Counted from the stretch's first letter, positions 37,614 through 47,421 are shown. The stretch is 64,000 nucleotides of DNA from Sphingorhabdus rigui (GCF_014196595.1 NZ_JACIEA010000002.1:384291-448290), one strand, 5' to 3'. The notes: generated by a model from the letters alone, not told the origin. Translations and numbers: made by a program.

Positions 37614-38296
37614 GCGGGCTTTCCATTCCAAATGGCTGGGAAGCACCCTTAAGCGCGGCGCTGGCCAGCGAAGGCATGGCCGCACTTGCACGGTTTTTGG
37701 AGGCCGAGCAGGCGACTGGCAAAACCATCTATCCGGAACGATCCGCATGGTTTCGTGCGCTTGAACTGACCCCGCTCGATCAGGTGCGGGTCGTCATTTT
37801 GGGGCAAGATCCCTATCACGGCCCGGGTCAAGCCCATGGGTTGAGCTTCAGCGTGCCGCCGGGCGTCCGGCCGCCGCCAAGCCTTGTGAACATTTACAAG
37901 GAACTGGAAAGCGATCTCGGCATACGCCGTCCGACCCATGGCTTTTTGGAGCATTGGGCAAAGCAAGGCGTGCTGTTGTTGAACAGCGTCCTGACGGTCG
38001 AAATGACGAAGGCCGCTTCGCATAGCCGGAAAGGATGGGAGCAGTTTACCGACGCGATTGTTGGGCGCGTGAATGACAAGCCAGATCCGGTCGTGTTCAT
38101 GCTGTGGGGTGCCTATGCCCATAAGAAAGCGGCAAATGTTGATGCCAGCCGCCATTTGGTGCTGAAGGCTGCGCATCCATCGCCATTGTCCGCCTATAAC
38201 GGCTTTCTGGGCTGCAAACATTTCTCGCAATGCAATGCCTTTCTGACTAGCAAGGGTCAGCCTCCGATTGATTGGACATTGCCCGATGCGGTTTAG
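37610..38296 (+). CDS. ung: Uracil-DNA glycosylase, family 1
   Basis: A 228-residue base-excision repair enzyme that removes uracil from DNA. The water-activating motif GQDPYHG (Asp67) and the C-terminal HPSPLS loop are intact, as is PPPSLVNIYKELESDLG. ATG 37610 overlaps the gltX stop by 4 bp, and the gene end overlaps galT by 11 bp, giving a coupled run. Confidence 0.97.
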   Translation: MSGLSIPNGWEAPLSAALASEGMAALARFLEAEQATGKTIYPERSAWFRALELTPLDQVRVVILGQDPYHGPGQAHGLSFSVPPGVRPPPSLVNIYKELESDLGIRRPTHGFLEHWAKQGVLLLNSVLTVEMTKAASHSRKGWEQFTDAIVGRVNDKPDPVVFMLWGAYAHKKAANVDASRHLVLKAAHPSPLSAYNGFLGCKHFSQCNAFLTSKGQPPIDWTLPDAV

Positions 38297-39320
38297 TGAA
38301 CAGCCCCACCGCCGTTTCAATCCGCTGAAAAACGAATGGATTTTGGTGTCGCCGCACCGGGCAAAGCGTCCATGGCAGGGGCAGCAGGACAGGCCAGATA
38401 ATGAAGTGCGGCCAAGCCATGACGCGAACTGCTATTTGTGCCCGGGCAATGAACGCGCTGGCGGGACACACAACCCCGATTACAAAAATGTCTTCATTTT
38501 CGACAATGACTTTGCCGCGCTGATGCCCGGAGACGGCGACGAAACCGACGAGGACAACGCTTTATTTCGTGCAGCACCTGCCCATGGCACATGCCGAGTC
38601 ATTTGTTTCTCGCCGGACCATGGAAAGACATTGCCCGAAATGCCCGTGGCCGAGATCGCGGCCGTCGTCGACAATTGGGCGGCGCAGGAAGCCGAGTTGT
38701 CGGCCAACCATGCCTATGTGCAGGTCTTTGAAAACAAAGGCGCGATGATGGGCTGTTCAAGCCCGCACCCGCACGGGCAAATATGGGCGACCGATTATGT
38801 CCCCGCCGAACCGGCGCGCGAGGACGAAACGCAGGCCGAATATTTCGACAAACATCAAAGCGCGATGCTGCTCACTTATGCGGCCCAAGAGGCAGGGGAC
38901 GGTGCGCGTACCGTCGCCATGAATGACCATTGGATTGCGGTTGTACCTTATTGGGCGAGCTGGCCGTTTGAGGTGCTCCTGCTCCCGCATTTTGCTGTCC
39001 AGCGGCTAAGTGCACTGACTTCAGCACAACGCCATGACTTGGCCGACATCCTAAAGTCCGTCACGATCGCTTACGACAATCTGTTCCAGACAAGCTTTCC
39101 TTATTCGATGGGGTGGCATGGCGCACCGAGCGCAACACCGGGCGCACCGCACTGGCAACTGCATGCCCATTTTTATCCGCCCCTGCTGCGTTCCGCGAGC
39201 GTGCGCAAGTACATGGTGGGATATGAAATGCTTGCCGAAGCACAGCGTGATCTGACGCCCGAAGCGGCGGCCGAACAGTTGCGCGCGCAAAGCAAAATCC
39301 ATTACCGGGCCACAGCATGA
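38286..39320 (+). CDS. galT: Galactose-1-phosphate uridylyltransferase
   Basis: A 344-residue Leloir-pathway enzyme exchanging UMP between UDP-glucose and galactose-1-phosphate. The nucleophile motif HPH is at residues 161-163 in SSPHPHGQIW, and the zinc-site CYLCPGN is at ~49-55. RRFNPLKNEWILVSPHR begins the protein. ATG 38286 lies inside ung; galK follows with an ATGA overlap. No galE is in the window. Confidence 0.96.
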   Translation: MRFSEQPHRRFNPLKNEWILVSPHRAKRPWQGQQDRPDNEVRPSHDANCYLCPGNERAGGTHNPDYKNVFIFDNDFAALMPGDGDETDEDNALFRAAPAHGTCRVICFSPDHGKTLPEMPVAEIAAVVDNWAAQEAELSANHAYVQVFENKGAMMGCSSPHPHGQIWATDYVPAEPAREDETQAEYFDKHQSAMLLTYAAQEAGDGARTVAMNDHWIAVVPYWASWPFEVLLLPHFAVQRLSALTSAQRHDLADILKSVTIAYDNLFQTSFPYSMGWHGAPSATPGAPHWQLHAHFYPPLLRSASVRKYMVGYEMLAEAQRDLTPEAAAEQLRAQSKIHYRATA

Positions 39321-40474
39321 CCCCGCTCGACAAGGCGCTATATGACAACGTCAGTGCGGCCTTTGCCGCACAATTTGGGTCAGCGCCTGATCTGCTGGCC
39401 CGCGCGCCCGGACGGGTGAACCTGATTGGCGAGCATACCGACTATAATGACGGGTTTGTTCTGCCCTGCGCCATTGGCCCGTCGACGATGGTTGCCGTCA
39501 GCCGGCGTGACGACAATGCTGTGCATGTCGTCGCTGTGGACTTTGACAACGCGGTGGACGCGTTCGACCTCAAACAGCCCATCGGACGCAATACGGACCA
39601 GCCCTGGGCCGATTATGTCCGCGGCATGATAATGGCCCTGCAAAATGACGGGCATGCGCTTACCGGCGCGAACATAGCCATCGCGGGTAACTTACCCAAA
39701 GGCGCAGGCCTATCGTCATCGGCCTCGCTTGAGGTCGCTGTCGGCAAGGCCATGCTCGCTCTGGCCAATATCGAGATTGACCACAGCCGCCTCGCGCAAA
39801 TCGCGCAAAGTGCGGAATGCGATTTTGTGGGCACCAAATGCGGGATCATGGACCAGCTCATTTCCGCCCAAGGTAAAGCCGGCCATGCGCTCTTGATCGA
39901 TTGCCGAAGCCTTGCGCTGACAGATGCACCCGTACCCGATGATATTGCGATCATGATTGTCCATTCCGGCGTCACACGTGGCCTCGTCGACGGGCATTAC
40001 AACGAACGCCGCCGCCAATGTGAGGCAGCCGCCAAAGCAATGAGTGTCGCCGCGCTGCGTGATGCGAACCTCGATATGCTCGCGGCGGCGGGGCTTGATG
40101 CCGTCACGATGTCACGGGCACGCCATGTGATTACCGAGAACCAACGGACTTTGGATGCAGCGGACGCGCTTGCGAAAAACGACCTGACCACGCTTGGGGC
40201 CCTGATGGCGCAAAGCCATGCATCGATGCGCGACGATTTCGAGATTACCGTTCCGGCCATTGATGAATTGGTCGCGCTGTTGCAACGCGCGATCGGTCCC
40301 GTGGGCGGCGCACGGATGACCGGCGGCGGCTTTGGTGGCGCCTGTGTCGCCGTCATGCCAGCGACCAGCGTCGATAAAGTCCGCGCCGCGATTGCTGCCG
40401 AGTATAAAACGCCGGAAGGCACTTCGCCACTGATCATGGTGGAACGCCCCGGCCCGGGGGTCGCTATTTTATGA
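39317..40474 (+). CDS. galK: Galactokinase
   Basis: A 385-residue GHMP kinase phosphorylating galactose at C1. The galactokinase signature GRVNLIGEHTDYNDG (32-46), the ATP-binding GAGLSSSAS (129-137) and the C-terminal GGGFGGACVA are present. The catalytic Asp region ECDFVGTKCGIMDQ is intact. It overlaps galT by 4 bp. With galT but no galE or transporter nearby, a complete pathway needs genes elsewhere. Confidence 0.97.
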   Translation: MTPLDKALYDNVSAAFAAQFGSAPDLLARAPGRVNLIGEHTDYNDGFVLPCAIGPSTMVAVSRRDDNAVHVVAVDFDNAVDAFDLKQPIGRNTDQPWADYVRGMIMALQNDGHALTGANIAIAGNLPKGAGLSSSASLEVAVGKAMLALANIEIDHSRLAQIAQSAECDFVGTKCGIMDQLISAQGKAGHALLIDCRSLALTDAPVPDDIAIMIVHSGVTRGLVDGHYNERRRQCEAAAKAMSVAALRDANLDMLAAAGLDAVTMSRARHVITENQRTLDAADALAKNDLTTLGALMAQSHASMRDDFEITVPAIDELVALLQRAIGPVGGARMTGGGFGGACVAVMPATSVDKVRAAIAAEYKTPEGTSPLIMVERPGPGVAIL

Positions 40475-40563
40475 AGGATGTTGGGGTGCGCCGATAGTCT
40501 ACCGATGCTCGGCGACGCCATAGTCTACGCGTTTATGCCACCGGCACCATCGCGATCCTGCGA

Positions 40564-41235
40564 CTAAAAACCCATGAAGCGCACATTGCCTTCAACCGGC
40601 TCGCGCTGGCGATCAAAAGCATTCACCGCAGCCTCTTCATCGCGGTAGCCAATGGCAATGCCGCAGAAGAAAATATGCGTCTCATCCGACACGCCGATGA
40701 ATTCCTTGATAAGCTTTGCATGCATGGCGAGGAATTCTTGCGGGCATGTGTCTAAACCTTCGCCACGCAGCAGCAGCATGATTGTTTGCAGCCACATACC
40801 GACATCTGACCATTGCGGCGAGCCCATGCGGCGGTCGAAATAGCACATCAGCACAGCAGGCGCTTTGAACGACATGACATTGTTGTGCACGAATTGACTG
40901 CGCGCATCGGCGTCGGAACGCCCAATACCCATTGCCTGATACATCGACGCCCCAACCTGTTGCAGGCGCGCCTTACATTCCGGGATGACTTCGGGCTCTG
41001 ACCATGAATATTCAGGCGGGTCCTGCATCGGCGAAGCCAACATCTTCTTCTGCAGCTCCGCGAGCGGCTCCCCGGTGAGGATCGTTGCCTCCCAAGGTTG
41101 GAAGTTACAGCCAGAAGGCGCCCACCGCGCGGTATCCATAACCCGATGCAGCACATCCAAAGGAACGGGATCAGGCTTAAACGCCCGGATGGAACGGCGG
41201 GAAAGTACGGCTTCGCTAACAGTCAGATTGTTCAT
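40564..41235 (-). CDS. Nitroreductase-family flavoprotein
   Basis: A 223-residue FMN-dependent oxidoreductase of the nitroreductase fold. SRRSIRAFKPDPVP with RWAPSGCNFQPWE is the FMN-binding N-terminal signature, and the C-terminal region has GMWLQTIMLLLRGEGLDTCPQEF-type sequence (core LLLRGEGLDTCP). ATG 41235 is favoured over a start 12 codons upstream, which adds only basic residues. The substrate is unknown; it may act on nitroaromatics or quinones. Convergent with galK. Confidence 0.9.
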   Translation of the reverse strand: MNNLTVSEAVLSRRSIRAFKPDPVPLDVLHRVMDTARWAPSGCNFQPWEATILTGEPLAELQKKMLASPMQDPPEYSWSEPEVIPECKARLQQVGASMYQAMGIGRSDADARSQFVHNNVMSFKAPAVLMCYFDRRMGSPQWSDVGMWLQTIMLLLRGEGLDTCPQEFLAMHAKLIKEFIGVSDETHIFFCGIAIGYRDEEAAVNAFDRQREPVEGNVRFMGF

Positions 41236-41371
41236 ACCGCGTTTCCTGCCGCGCAAGTCGCGCTTGGTCAAGCTGAAGTGACTTATGTACTGAATAAACA
41301 GCCAGTTGCAGCCCAGCTGGAGTCAAACCGGTGAGGCCCAATACGGGCCGAAGTAAAGTGTATGAGGGAAA

Positions 41372-41447
41372 TGGTGCCGCCTATAGGATTCGAACCTACG
41401 ACCCCCGCATTACGAATGCGATGCTCTACCAACTGAGCTAAGGCGGC
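41372..41447 (-). tRNA. tRNA-Thr (anticodon CGT)
   Basis: A 76-nt cloverleaf on the minus strand with 3' CCA encoded. Acceptor GCCGCCT/AGGCGGC, D-stem GCTC/GAGC, anticodon stem TCGCA/TGCGG with loop TTCGTAA giving CGT, and T-stem GTAGG/CCTAT around TTCGAAT all pair. It reads the ACG threonine codon. Confidence 0.97.
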
Positions 41448-41556
41448 GCTGGCCTGTTGGCCGTGGGGAGCGCATAGCCAAGTGCGTCTGTGAGTTCAAG
41501 TGACCTTGTGCCAAATACCGCGACCGCATGGAATGCACGCGCGAAATTGCGCGTCC

Positions 41557-42459
41557 TTATTCTCCGGACAGGACCCAGCCGACGCTGATTTCTTTGGCAG
41601 CCAGCGGAACGTCAAGCCGTGCCTCGCTAAAATCGACCTTTTCTCCGGGGCCAAGCGTGCGTGTCTTTGCCTTCATTTTCCAGCTGTAGACGGACCGGCC
41701 GCTCGCATCCTTCAGCGTGACCAGCATTTCAGGTACATTTTGCTTCACGGCTGTGGGATTAACGATACTGCCGCTCGCAATGAAATATGGCGTGCCATCC
41801 TCGCGTTCGTTGAGTTCGAGATTGTCGTTTAAAACGATGGTCAGATCGGGTTCCGCGGCCGCGCTTGAAAGGCCGAAATCGGGCATGCCAAAATAGGATG
41901 CCGCGCCGCCAATAGCGGCTACCAAAATGGCAAAGGCGACAGCCGCCATCGTCCACATCTTCGAAGGATTCCGGCGGGCCTTGAACGGTGGCTCATGGGC
42001 AAAACGGCTCTGCGCAGGCGCATCGTCCAATAATCCGCCCCGCGGCACAGAAGGTTCCGCAGAGGCTGCGGCTGGTTCAGCTGATCCAGCGCGCATTTCA
42101 GCAAAATTTGGAAATGCAGGTTCAGTCGCGCCGGCATCATTTCTGCGTTCTGCGTCCACCGCACTTGGCGAAACGAATGGCGGTGCCGGAGGCGCAGGTT
42201 GCGGAACGGGTGCGGGCGCGGGCTCACCCACGGGTGTAGCCGGTGGCACCGCCTGCGCTGGCGTTGTTGCCTCGGCGGGTGGCGCGCTATGCGTGTCCAC
42301 GGGTGCAACAACGGCGGGTGCCGGTGCTACCTCGGGCACAACCGCTGCCTGGAACCAGCTATGCTGGCAGCTAGCACAGCGCACTTGGCGGCCGTCAACG
42401 CCAACGGCATTGTCAGGGACAACATAACGTGTGCGGCAGGATGGACAGACGAGCAGCAT
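41557..42459 (-). CDS. MJ0042-type zinc-ribbon membrane protein (DUF3426-like)
   Basis: A 300-residue protein. The N-terminal zinc ribbon has two CxxC pairs (CPSC...CASC) in [17 protein letters not shown], the MJ0042/zinc-ribbon-5 type. A long Pro/Ala/Val-rich linker (~45-170) precedes one membrane span near 190-210 ([20 protein letters not shown]), and the rest is a periplasmic beta-rich domain with FSEARLDVP as in DUF3426. ATG 42459 is preferred because the protein then begins at the ribbon. It is divergent from ftsE, a common sphingomonad arrangement; function unknown. Confidence 0.85.
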   Translation of the reverse strand: MLLVCPSCRTRYVVPDNAVGVDGRQVRCASCQHSWFQAAVVPEVAPAPAVVAPVDTHSAPPAEATTPAQAVPPATPVGEPAPAPVPQPAPPAPPFVSPSAVDAERRNDAGATEPAFPNFAEMRAGSAEPAAASAEPSVPRGGLLDDAPAQSRFAHEPPFKARRNPSKMWTMAAVAFAILVAAIGGAASYFGMPDFGLSSAAAEPDLTIVLNDNLELNEREDGTPYFIASGSIVNPTAVKQNVPEMLVTLKDASGRSVYSWKMKAKTRTLGPGEKVDFSEARLDVPLAAKEISVGWVLSGE

Positions 42460-42595
42460 TCCTGCCCATAAACAGCAGCAGCCGGTGACTTGCAACCCTC
42501 TTTCATAAAATGCTGTGGACGGTGCAGGTTCATCGGCCGCTGGTCGCATGAATAGCCTTTGCCCCGTCATGCCGTTTGTGGCATTTATCGCATCG

Positions 42596-43309
42596 ATGCA
42601 GAGCGTGGTGGAATTCGACAATGTGGGGTTAAGATACGGAACGGGGGTGGAAACACTCACCGACATCAGCTTTACCTTGCACCCGGGAAGCTTCTATTTT
42701 CTCACCGGCGCATCGGGCGCAGGCAAGACGTCGTTGCTGAAATTATTATATCTCGCGCACCGCCCAAGCCGAGGTGCAATGCGTATGTTCGGGCATGACA
42801 CCATCACCTTGCCGCGCGACCGCCTGCCAGGTTTTCGGCGCCGGATTGGTGTCGTTTTTCAAGACTTTCGCCTCGTTGCGCATTTGTCGACCTTCGACAA
42901 TATCGCTCTGCCGTTGCGGATTGCCGGCATTCAAGAAAAGGATTTACGCGGCCCAGTCACTGAAATGCTGGCATGGATTGGCCTTACCGAGCGGGCGGAT
43001 GCACGGCCAGCGACGCTTTCGGGCGGTGAACAGCAACGGGTCGCAATTGCCCGCGCTGTCATTGGCCGCCCTGAAATGCTTGTGGCCGACGAACCGACCG
43101 GAAATGTCGATCCGGAAATGGCCCGCCGGTTGCTTCAGCTGTTTGCTGCGCTGAACAAGCTGGGAACCACCGTTGTGGTCGCAACGCACGACATCCATTT
43201 GCTGCAAGAGATTGAAGGCGCGCAGATGATGCGGTTGGACAAAGGCCGCCTGTCTGATCCCACCGGATCCCTGCGTCACCCGCCACGGCCATTGGTTTTG
43301 GACAACTGA
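42596..43309 (+). CDS. ftsE: Cell-division ATP-binding protein FtsE
   Basis: A 237-residue ABC ATPase that with FtsX regulates septal peptidoglycan hydrolases. Walker [10 protein letters not shown], signature LSGGEQQR and Walker [13 protein letters not shown] are intact. ATG 42596 gives [15 protein letters not shown], typical of FtsE; earlier in-frame starts would add 27 atypical residues. Translationally coupled to ftsX (one-base overlap at 43309). Confidence 0.95.
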   Translation: MQSVVEFDNVGLRYGTGVETLTDISFTLHPGSFYFLTGASGAGKTSLLKLLYLAHRPSRGAMRMFGHDTITLPRDRLPGFRRRIGVVFQDFRLVAHLSTFDNIALPLRIAGIQEKDLRGPVTEMLAWIGLTERADARPATLSGGEQQRVAIARAVIGRPEMLVADEPTGNVDPEMARRLLQLFAALNKLGTTVVVATHDIHLLQEIEGAQMMRLDKGRLSDPTGSLRHPPRPLVLDN

Positions 43310-44205
43310 TGCTGCTGGATTTCGTCCTTCCTGCGCATGACCGCAAGCTCATCCCCGAGGGCCGTTTATCAGGGCCGATGCCATGGGTGATTGCCATCAT
43401 GTTGTTTCTGACATTGCTGGTGGCGGCAGGCGGGCTGACGCTTGCTGAGGCTGCGCGCCAAGGGGGTCAGGATCTTGCGCGGCAAGTGACTGTCCAAATC
43501 ATCGAGTCAGACCCTGCACAGCGTGCGGCGCAACGTGCCGCAGTCACCCGCGCGCTGCGCAAGTTGGACAGCATTGCAGAGGTAAAGCCCGTGCCCGATG
43601 CCCAAGTGCGTGCTTTGCTCGAACCATGGCTGGGCACAGGCGTTATTGACGCAGATGTTCCCGTCCCGGCGTTGGTGGATGTGCGCTTCGCTTCTGTACC
43701 CACTGCCGAAACGATCACCCGGTTACAGTCAACGCTGCGTTCGGTTGCGCCAAATATCCGGGTGGATTCGCACAGCAGTTGGATGGCGCCGTTTTTCGAA
43801 CTCATGCGCGCGCTGCTATGGCTGGCGGCGGCCGTGTTCCTTTTACTGCTCGTCGCCACGTCGGCTGTCGTGATTTTGGCGGTTCGAAGCACGCTGAATA
43901 CCCATCGGGAAACGATAGAGATTATGCACATGATGGGCGGCACCGATGTTCAGGCCGCACGCCTATTCCAACGCCGCGTTGCCTTGGATGCATTGCTCGG
44001 GGGAGCCGTCGGTTTCATAGTTGCAGCAGTTGTTATCGTTACCGTGGGTGACCGGTTTGCGGCCGTTGAGCCTGGGCTTTTATCTGGTGCGCACTTTCCA
44101 TATTATGGCTGGGCAATCCTCGCGCTCATTCCGCTTGCCGTAATGGCGCTTGCTATGCTTATGGCTCGCATGACGGTGATTTCGGCGTTAAAGAGAATTT
44201 TATGA
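43309..44205 (+). CDS. ftsX: Cell-division protein FtsX
   Basis: A 298-residue membrane partner of FtsE. It has one N-terminal span (~27-48), a periplasmic domain of ~110 residues and three C-terminal spans (~170-195, 225-250, 268-290), the FtsX topology. It overlaps ydcF-like 44202 by 4 bp, so the ftsE-ftsX-ydcF-plsC run is one operon. Confidence 0.93.
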   Translation: MLLDFVLPAHDRKLIPEGRLSGPMPWVIAIMLFLTLLVAAGGLTLAEAARQGGQDLARQVTVQIIESDPAQRAAQRAAVTRALRKLDSIAEVKPVPDAQVRALLEPWLGTGVIDADVPVPALVDVRFASVPTAETITRLQSTLRSVAPNIRVDSHSSWMAPFFELMRALLWLAAAVFLLLLVATSAVVILAVRSTLNTHRETIEIMHMMGGTDVQAARLFQRRVALDALLGGAVGFIVAAVVIVTVGDRFAAVEPGLLSGAHFPYYGWAILALIPLAVMALAMLMARMTVISALKRIL

Positions 44206-44732
44206 TCAGACGGTCCATTGCTTTTGTGTTGCTTGTCTGGATGCTTGGCTTCGCCTGGTTTGCGTTGCTTTTGCCGCAACCCGCCGCAATCACTCCAACC
44301 GACGCCGTCGTTGTCCTGACGGGCGGTCCGAACCGGATTGACCGCGGGCTTGAGATATTGGCATCGGGGCAGTCGCGAAAAATGCTGATTTCCGGGGTCG
44401 ACCGCGATGTAAAACCGCGGGAGCTTGCCGCGCAATATCCGGGTTCTTCGAAATATTTTAAATGCTGCATCGATCTGGGTTTCCAGTCGGTCGATACGCG
44501 ATCGAACGCATTGGAAACGGCGGCATGGGCAAAACGGAACAAAGTGACCAGTTTGCGGCTTATTACGCATGATTGGCATATGCGGCGCGCGCGCTTTGAA
44601 CTCGACCGGGAATTGTCCGCCAATGTTGCTGTCACCAATGATGCCGTATCGACGCACCCATCGCTGGGCGCGCTGTTCAAAGAATATAATAAATATTGGT
44701 TGCGGGCTGTCGCGTCTCTGCTGGGTATGTAG
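44202..44732 (+). CDS. YdcF/SanA/ElyC-family (DUF218) envelope protein
   Basis: A 176-residue protein with an N-terminal membrane anchor (~8-28) and a DUF218 domain. TDAVVVLTGGPNRIDRGLEIL, the RSNALETAAWAKRNK stretch with the conserved N..ET, and RLITHDWHMRRARFEL are typical. ElyC and SanA act in envelope or lipid-carrier metabolism, but their reactions are not settled. The operon setting with ftsEX and plsC supports an envelope role. Confidence 0.88.
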   Translation: MIRRSIAFVLLVWMLGFAWFALLLPQPAAITPTDAVVVLTGGPNRIDRGLEILASGQSRKMLISGVDRDVKPRELAAQYPGSSKYFKCCIDLGFQSVDTRSNALETAAWAKRNKVTSLRLITHDWHMRRARFELDRELSANVAVTNDAVSTHPSLGALFKEYNKYWLRAVASLLGM

Positions 44733-44735
44733 CCG

Positions 44736-45422
44736 ATGATCGCGATGATCCGATCTGCTTTATACATTGCCATTTTCTACACTGGATCGGTGTTTTTCGT
44801 TGCCACAGCGTTTTTCGCGCAGTGGTTTTCCATTCCGCTGATGCAATGGGCGGTACGCGGCTGGTCGCGCTGGCAATATGCCTGCTACCGCCGGATTTTG
44901 GGCATCACGATTAAAATTGAAGGCCACTTGCCGCACAAGCCCGTGCTCTACGCGATCAAGCATGAAAGCATGTTTGAGACAATCGACATGCCCCGTATGT
45001 TTAACAAGCCCGCCGTGGTCACCAAAAAAGAACTGTTCGACATACCCTTTTGGGGGCCCGCAGCGCGCGCTTATGGCATGATACCCGTTGACCGCAACGG
45101 CGGCGCCACCGCATTGCGCGCGATGCTCGTTTTGGCGAAAAAGATGATCGCCGACGGGCGACCCATTGTGATTTTCCCGGAAGGCACGCGCGTCGCGCCG
45201 GGCAGCCAACCGCCGCTGCAATCGGGATTTGCCGGATTGTATAAGCTCATAAACTTGCCCGTCGTACCAATTGCGGTCAACAGCGGCACCTTAAGCCCGC
45301 GCAGGACCGGTATCTGGAAATCGGGGACGATTACGTACAAGGTAGGCGAAGAACTGCCCACCGGCCTGCCGCGCGAAGACATTGAAGCGCGGGTGCATGC
45401 CGCGATTAACGCGCTGAATTAA
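44736..45422 (+). CDS. plsC: 1-acyl-sn-glycerol-3-phosphate acyltransferase
   Basis: A 228-residue membrane acyltransferase making phosphatidic acid from lysophosphatidic acid. Block I is AIKHESMFET, so the canonical HX4D has Glu in place of Asp, a variant known from this clade of PlsC-like proteins. Block III is FPEGTRVAPG. N-terminal spans are at ~5-35. It starts 4 bp after the ydcF-like gene and overlaps the convergent tyrA stop by 4 bp. Confidence 0.9.
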   Translation: MIAMIRSALYIAIFYTGSVFFVATAFFAQWFSIPLMQWAVRGWSRWQYACYRRILGITIKIEGHLPHKPVLYAIKHESMFETIDMPRMFNKPAVVTKKELFDIPFWGPAARAYGMIPVDRNGGATALRAMLVLAKKMIADGRPIVIFPEGTRVAPGSQPPLQSGFAGLYKLINLPVVPIAVNSGTLSPRRTGIWKSGTITYKVGEELPTGLPREDIEARVHAAINALN

Positions 45423-46324
45423 TGCTTGCGTCCAAAGTCGGGCGCGTCATCATCTTGGCCCTGTTCGACAATCGACCGCCGGATGTCACGCGTACGGCTG
45501 AACAACGCCTCCAACTCGTCGCCTTTGCCGTACCGGATGGCGCGTTGCAGGGCGCTTAAATCTTCCGAAAAACGCTGCAGCATTTCAAGCACAGCGTCCT
45601 TGTTCGACAGGAACACGTCACGCCACATCACGGGATCGGACGCGGCGATGCGGGTGAAATCGCGGAAACCACCGGCGGAATATTTGATAACTTCGCTTTG
45701 CGTCACACCTTCAAGATCATCGGCGGTTCCAACAATCGTATAGGCAATAAGATGCGGCAGATGGCTGGTGACGGCCAACACCATATCATGGTGGCGCGCA
45801 TCCATGATTTCGACATCCGCGCCAAGGCGCTGCCAAAAATTGCGCAAGCGCTCGACAGCAGCCTCTGGCGCATTCTCGGGCGGCGTCAATATGCACCACC
45901 GCCCTTTGAACAGGGTTGCAAAACCCGCATCCGGGCCGCTTTTTTCCGTACCCGCAACAGGATGGGCGGGAATGATCATGGCGTTAGGCAGAACGGCCGC
46001 AAGCGCGTCCGCAACGCTTTGCTTACATGAGCCGACGTCACTGACAATGGCGTCGGCAGGCAGGTCGGACGCGAAGTCCGCCGCCACTGCCCCCATGGCG
46101 CCTACGGGTACGCACAAAATGACAAGGTCGGCGTCCATGACCGACGCGCCCGCGGTATCGGTGACATCGTCGCATATGCCCAATTCGACCGCACGTGCAC
46201 GAACAAGCGGATCGGCATCATGGCCGGTGATCCGCACCGACGGCATGTTCGCCTTTACGGCACGGGCGACGGACGAGCCAATGAGCCCAAGCCCGATCAC
46301 CGTTAAACGCGCAAATGGCAGCAT
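45419..46324 (-). CDS. tyrA: Prephenate/arogenate dehydrogenase
   Basis: A 301-residue NAD(P)-dependent dehydrogenase of tyrosine synthesis. The Rossmann signature VIGLGLIGSSVAR is at ~9-21, and HPVAGTEKSGPDAG and SHLPHLIAY are active-site motifs of the TyrA/TyrC family. It begins one base inside the hisC stop, so the two are coupled. The pairing with hisC suggests that hisC may also serve as the aromatic aminotransferase. Whether prephenate or arogenate is used cannot be read. Confidence 0.94.
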   Translation of the reverse strand: MLPFARLTVIGLGLIGSSVARAVKANMPSVRITGHDADPLVRARAVELGICDDVTDTAGASVMDADLVILCVPVGAMGAVAADFASDLPADAIVSDVGSCKQSVADALAAVLPNAMIIPAHPVAGTEKSGPDAGFATLFKGRWCILTPPENAPEAAVERLRNFWQRLGADVEIMDARHHDMVLAVTSHLPHLIAYTIVGTADDLEGVTQSEVIKYSAGGFRDFTRIAASDPVMWRDVFLSNKDAVLEMLQRFSEDLSALQRAIRYGKGDELEALFSRTRDIRRSIVEQGQDDDAPDFGRKH

Positions 46325-47421
46325 CAGGCGTGCGCTTCCAATATCTTGCGCAACGCCGCCATGACACCGCGATTTTCATCCTCGGTGCCAATCGTAATCC
46401 GCAGCCCGCTGCCAAGGCCCTGCCCCGGCAACCAGCGCACGATATAGCCTTCGGCCATAAGACCATTATAGGCAGCTTCCGCGCTGCAATTGCCTTCAAA
46501 CAATATCATCAGGAAGTTCGCCCACGACGGGATGACTTTCACGCCATAGTTCGACAATGCCGCAAACTCTGCTGCCATCCAGTCACGCCATTCGGCATTA
46601 TGCTGGCGGCTGCGCGTCACGAAATCTGTATCGCCAAGCGCGGCAATCGCTGCGGCTTGCCCTGCAGTGGTGACATTGAACGGCGCACGCACGCGGTTGA
46701 GCGTCGCGATCAGGCCCGGCTGACCATAGCACCAGCCAATACGTTCGGCCGCAAGGCCATAGATTTTGGAAAAAGTGCGCGTAATCAGGACATTGTCATG
46801 CTGGCGCGCAAGCTCGAGCGCGGCAGGGCCGTCATCCTCAAGATATTCGCCATAGGCTTGGTCCAAAACAAGGACGCAGTTGCCCGGTAGGCCGGCATGA
46901 AGCCGTGCGATTTCGGCGTCGCTGCAATAGGTGCCGGTCGGGTTATTGGGATTTGCGACGAAAACAACGCGTGTCTTATCCGTCACCAACGCCAGCAACG
47001 CATCCACGTCCGTGCCATAATCCTTATCAGGGGCGACAATCACATTGGCAGCGGTTTTCCGCGCGGCGATGTCGTACACCGAAAAGCCGTAGCGGACATA
47101 AATGATATCATCACCAGCGCCAGCATAGCCCATGGCGATGAGGTTCAGCAGTTCGTCAGAACCGGTACCGCAAACGATCAGGTCGCTGTCGACGTCATAG
47201 GCTGCGCCCAACGCCTCGCGCAGCGCGGTGCTGGCAGGGTCAGGATACCGCGCAAGCGATGCGCCTTTATCGACCAGCGCTGCGGCCGCATGTGGGCTGC
47301 ACCCAAGCGGATTTTCGTTCGCGGATAATTTTATCAGCACCCGTCCATCATCCGACTTGGCTTTGCCGGGGGTATAGGCGCTGATGGCTTCGATCCATGG
47401 TTTGGCGGTAGGCGTGTTCAT
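46324..47421 (-). CDS. hisC: Histidinol-phosphate (aromatic) aminotransferase
   Basis: A 365-residue PLP-dependent class I/II aminotransferase. KLSANENPLGCSP near the N-terminus and ITRTFSKIYGLAAERIGW with the PLP-binding Lys are HisC signatures. ATG 47421 gives MNTPTAKPWIEAI; 39 extra upstream codons do not look like HisC. Beside tyrA it probably acts in tyrosine or phenylalanine synthesis as well as, or instead of, histidine synthesis. Divergent from metX. Confidence 0.94.
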   Translation of the reverse strand: MNTPTAKPWIEAISAYTPGKAKSDDGRVLIKLSANENPLGCSPHAAAALVDKGASLARYPDPASTALREALGAAYDVDSDLIVCGTGSDELLNLIAMGYAGAGDDIIYVRYGFSVYDIAARKTAANVIVAPDKDYGTDVDALLALVTDKTRVVFVANPNNPTGTYCSDAEIARLHAGLPGNCVLVLDQAYGEYLEDDGPAALELARQHDNVLITRTFSKIYGLAAERIGWCYGQPGLIATLNRVRAPFNVTTAGQAAAIAALGDTDFVTRSRQHNAEWRDWMAAEFAALSNYGVKVIPSWANFLMILFEGNCSAEAAYNGLMAEGYIVRWLPGQGLGSGLRITIGTEDENRGVMAALRKILEAHA

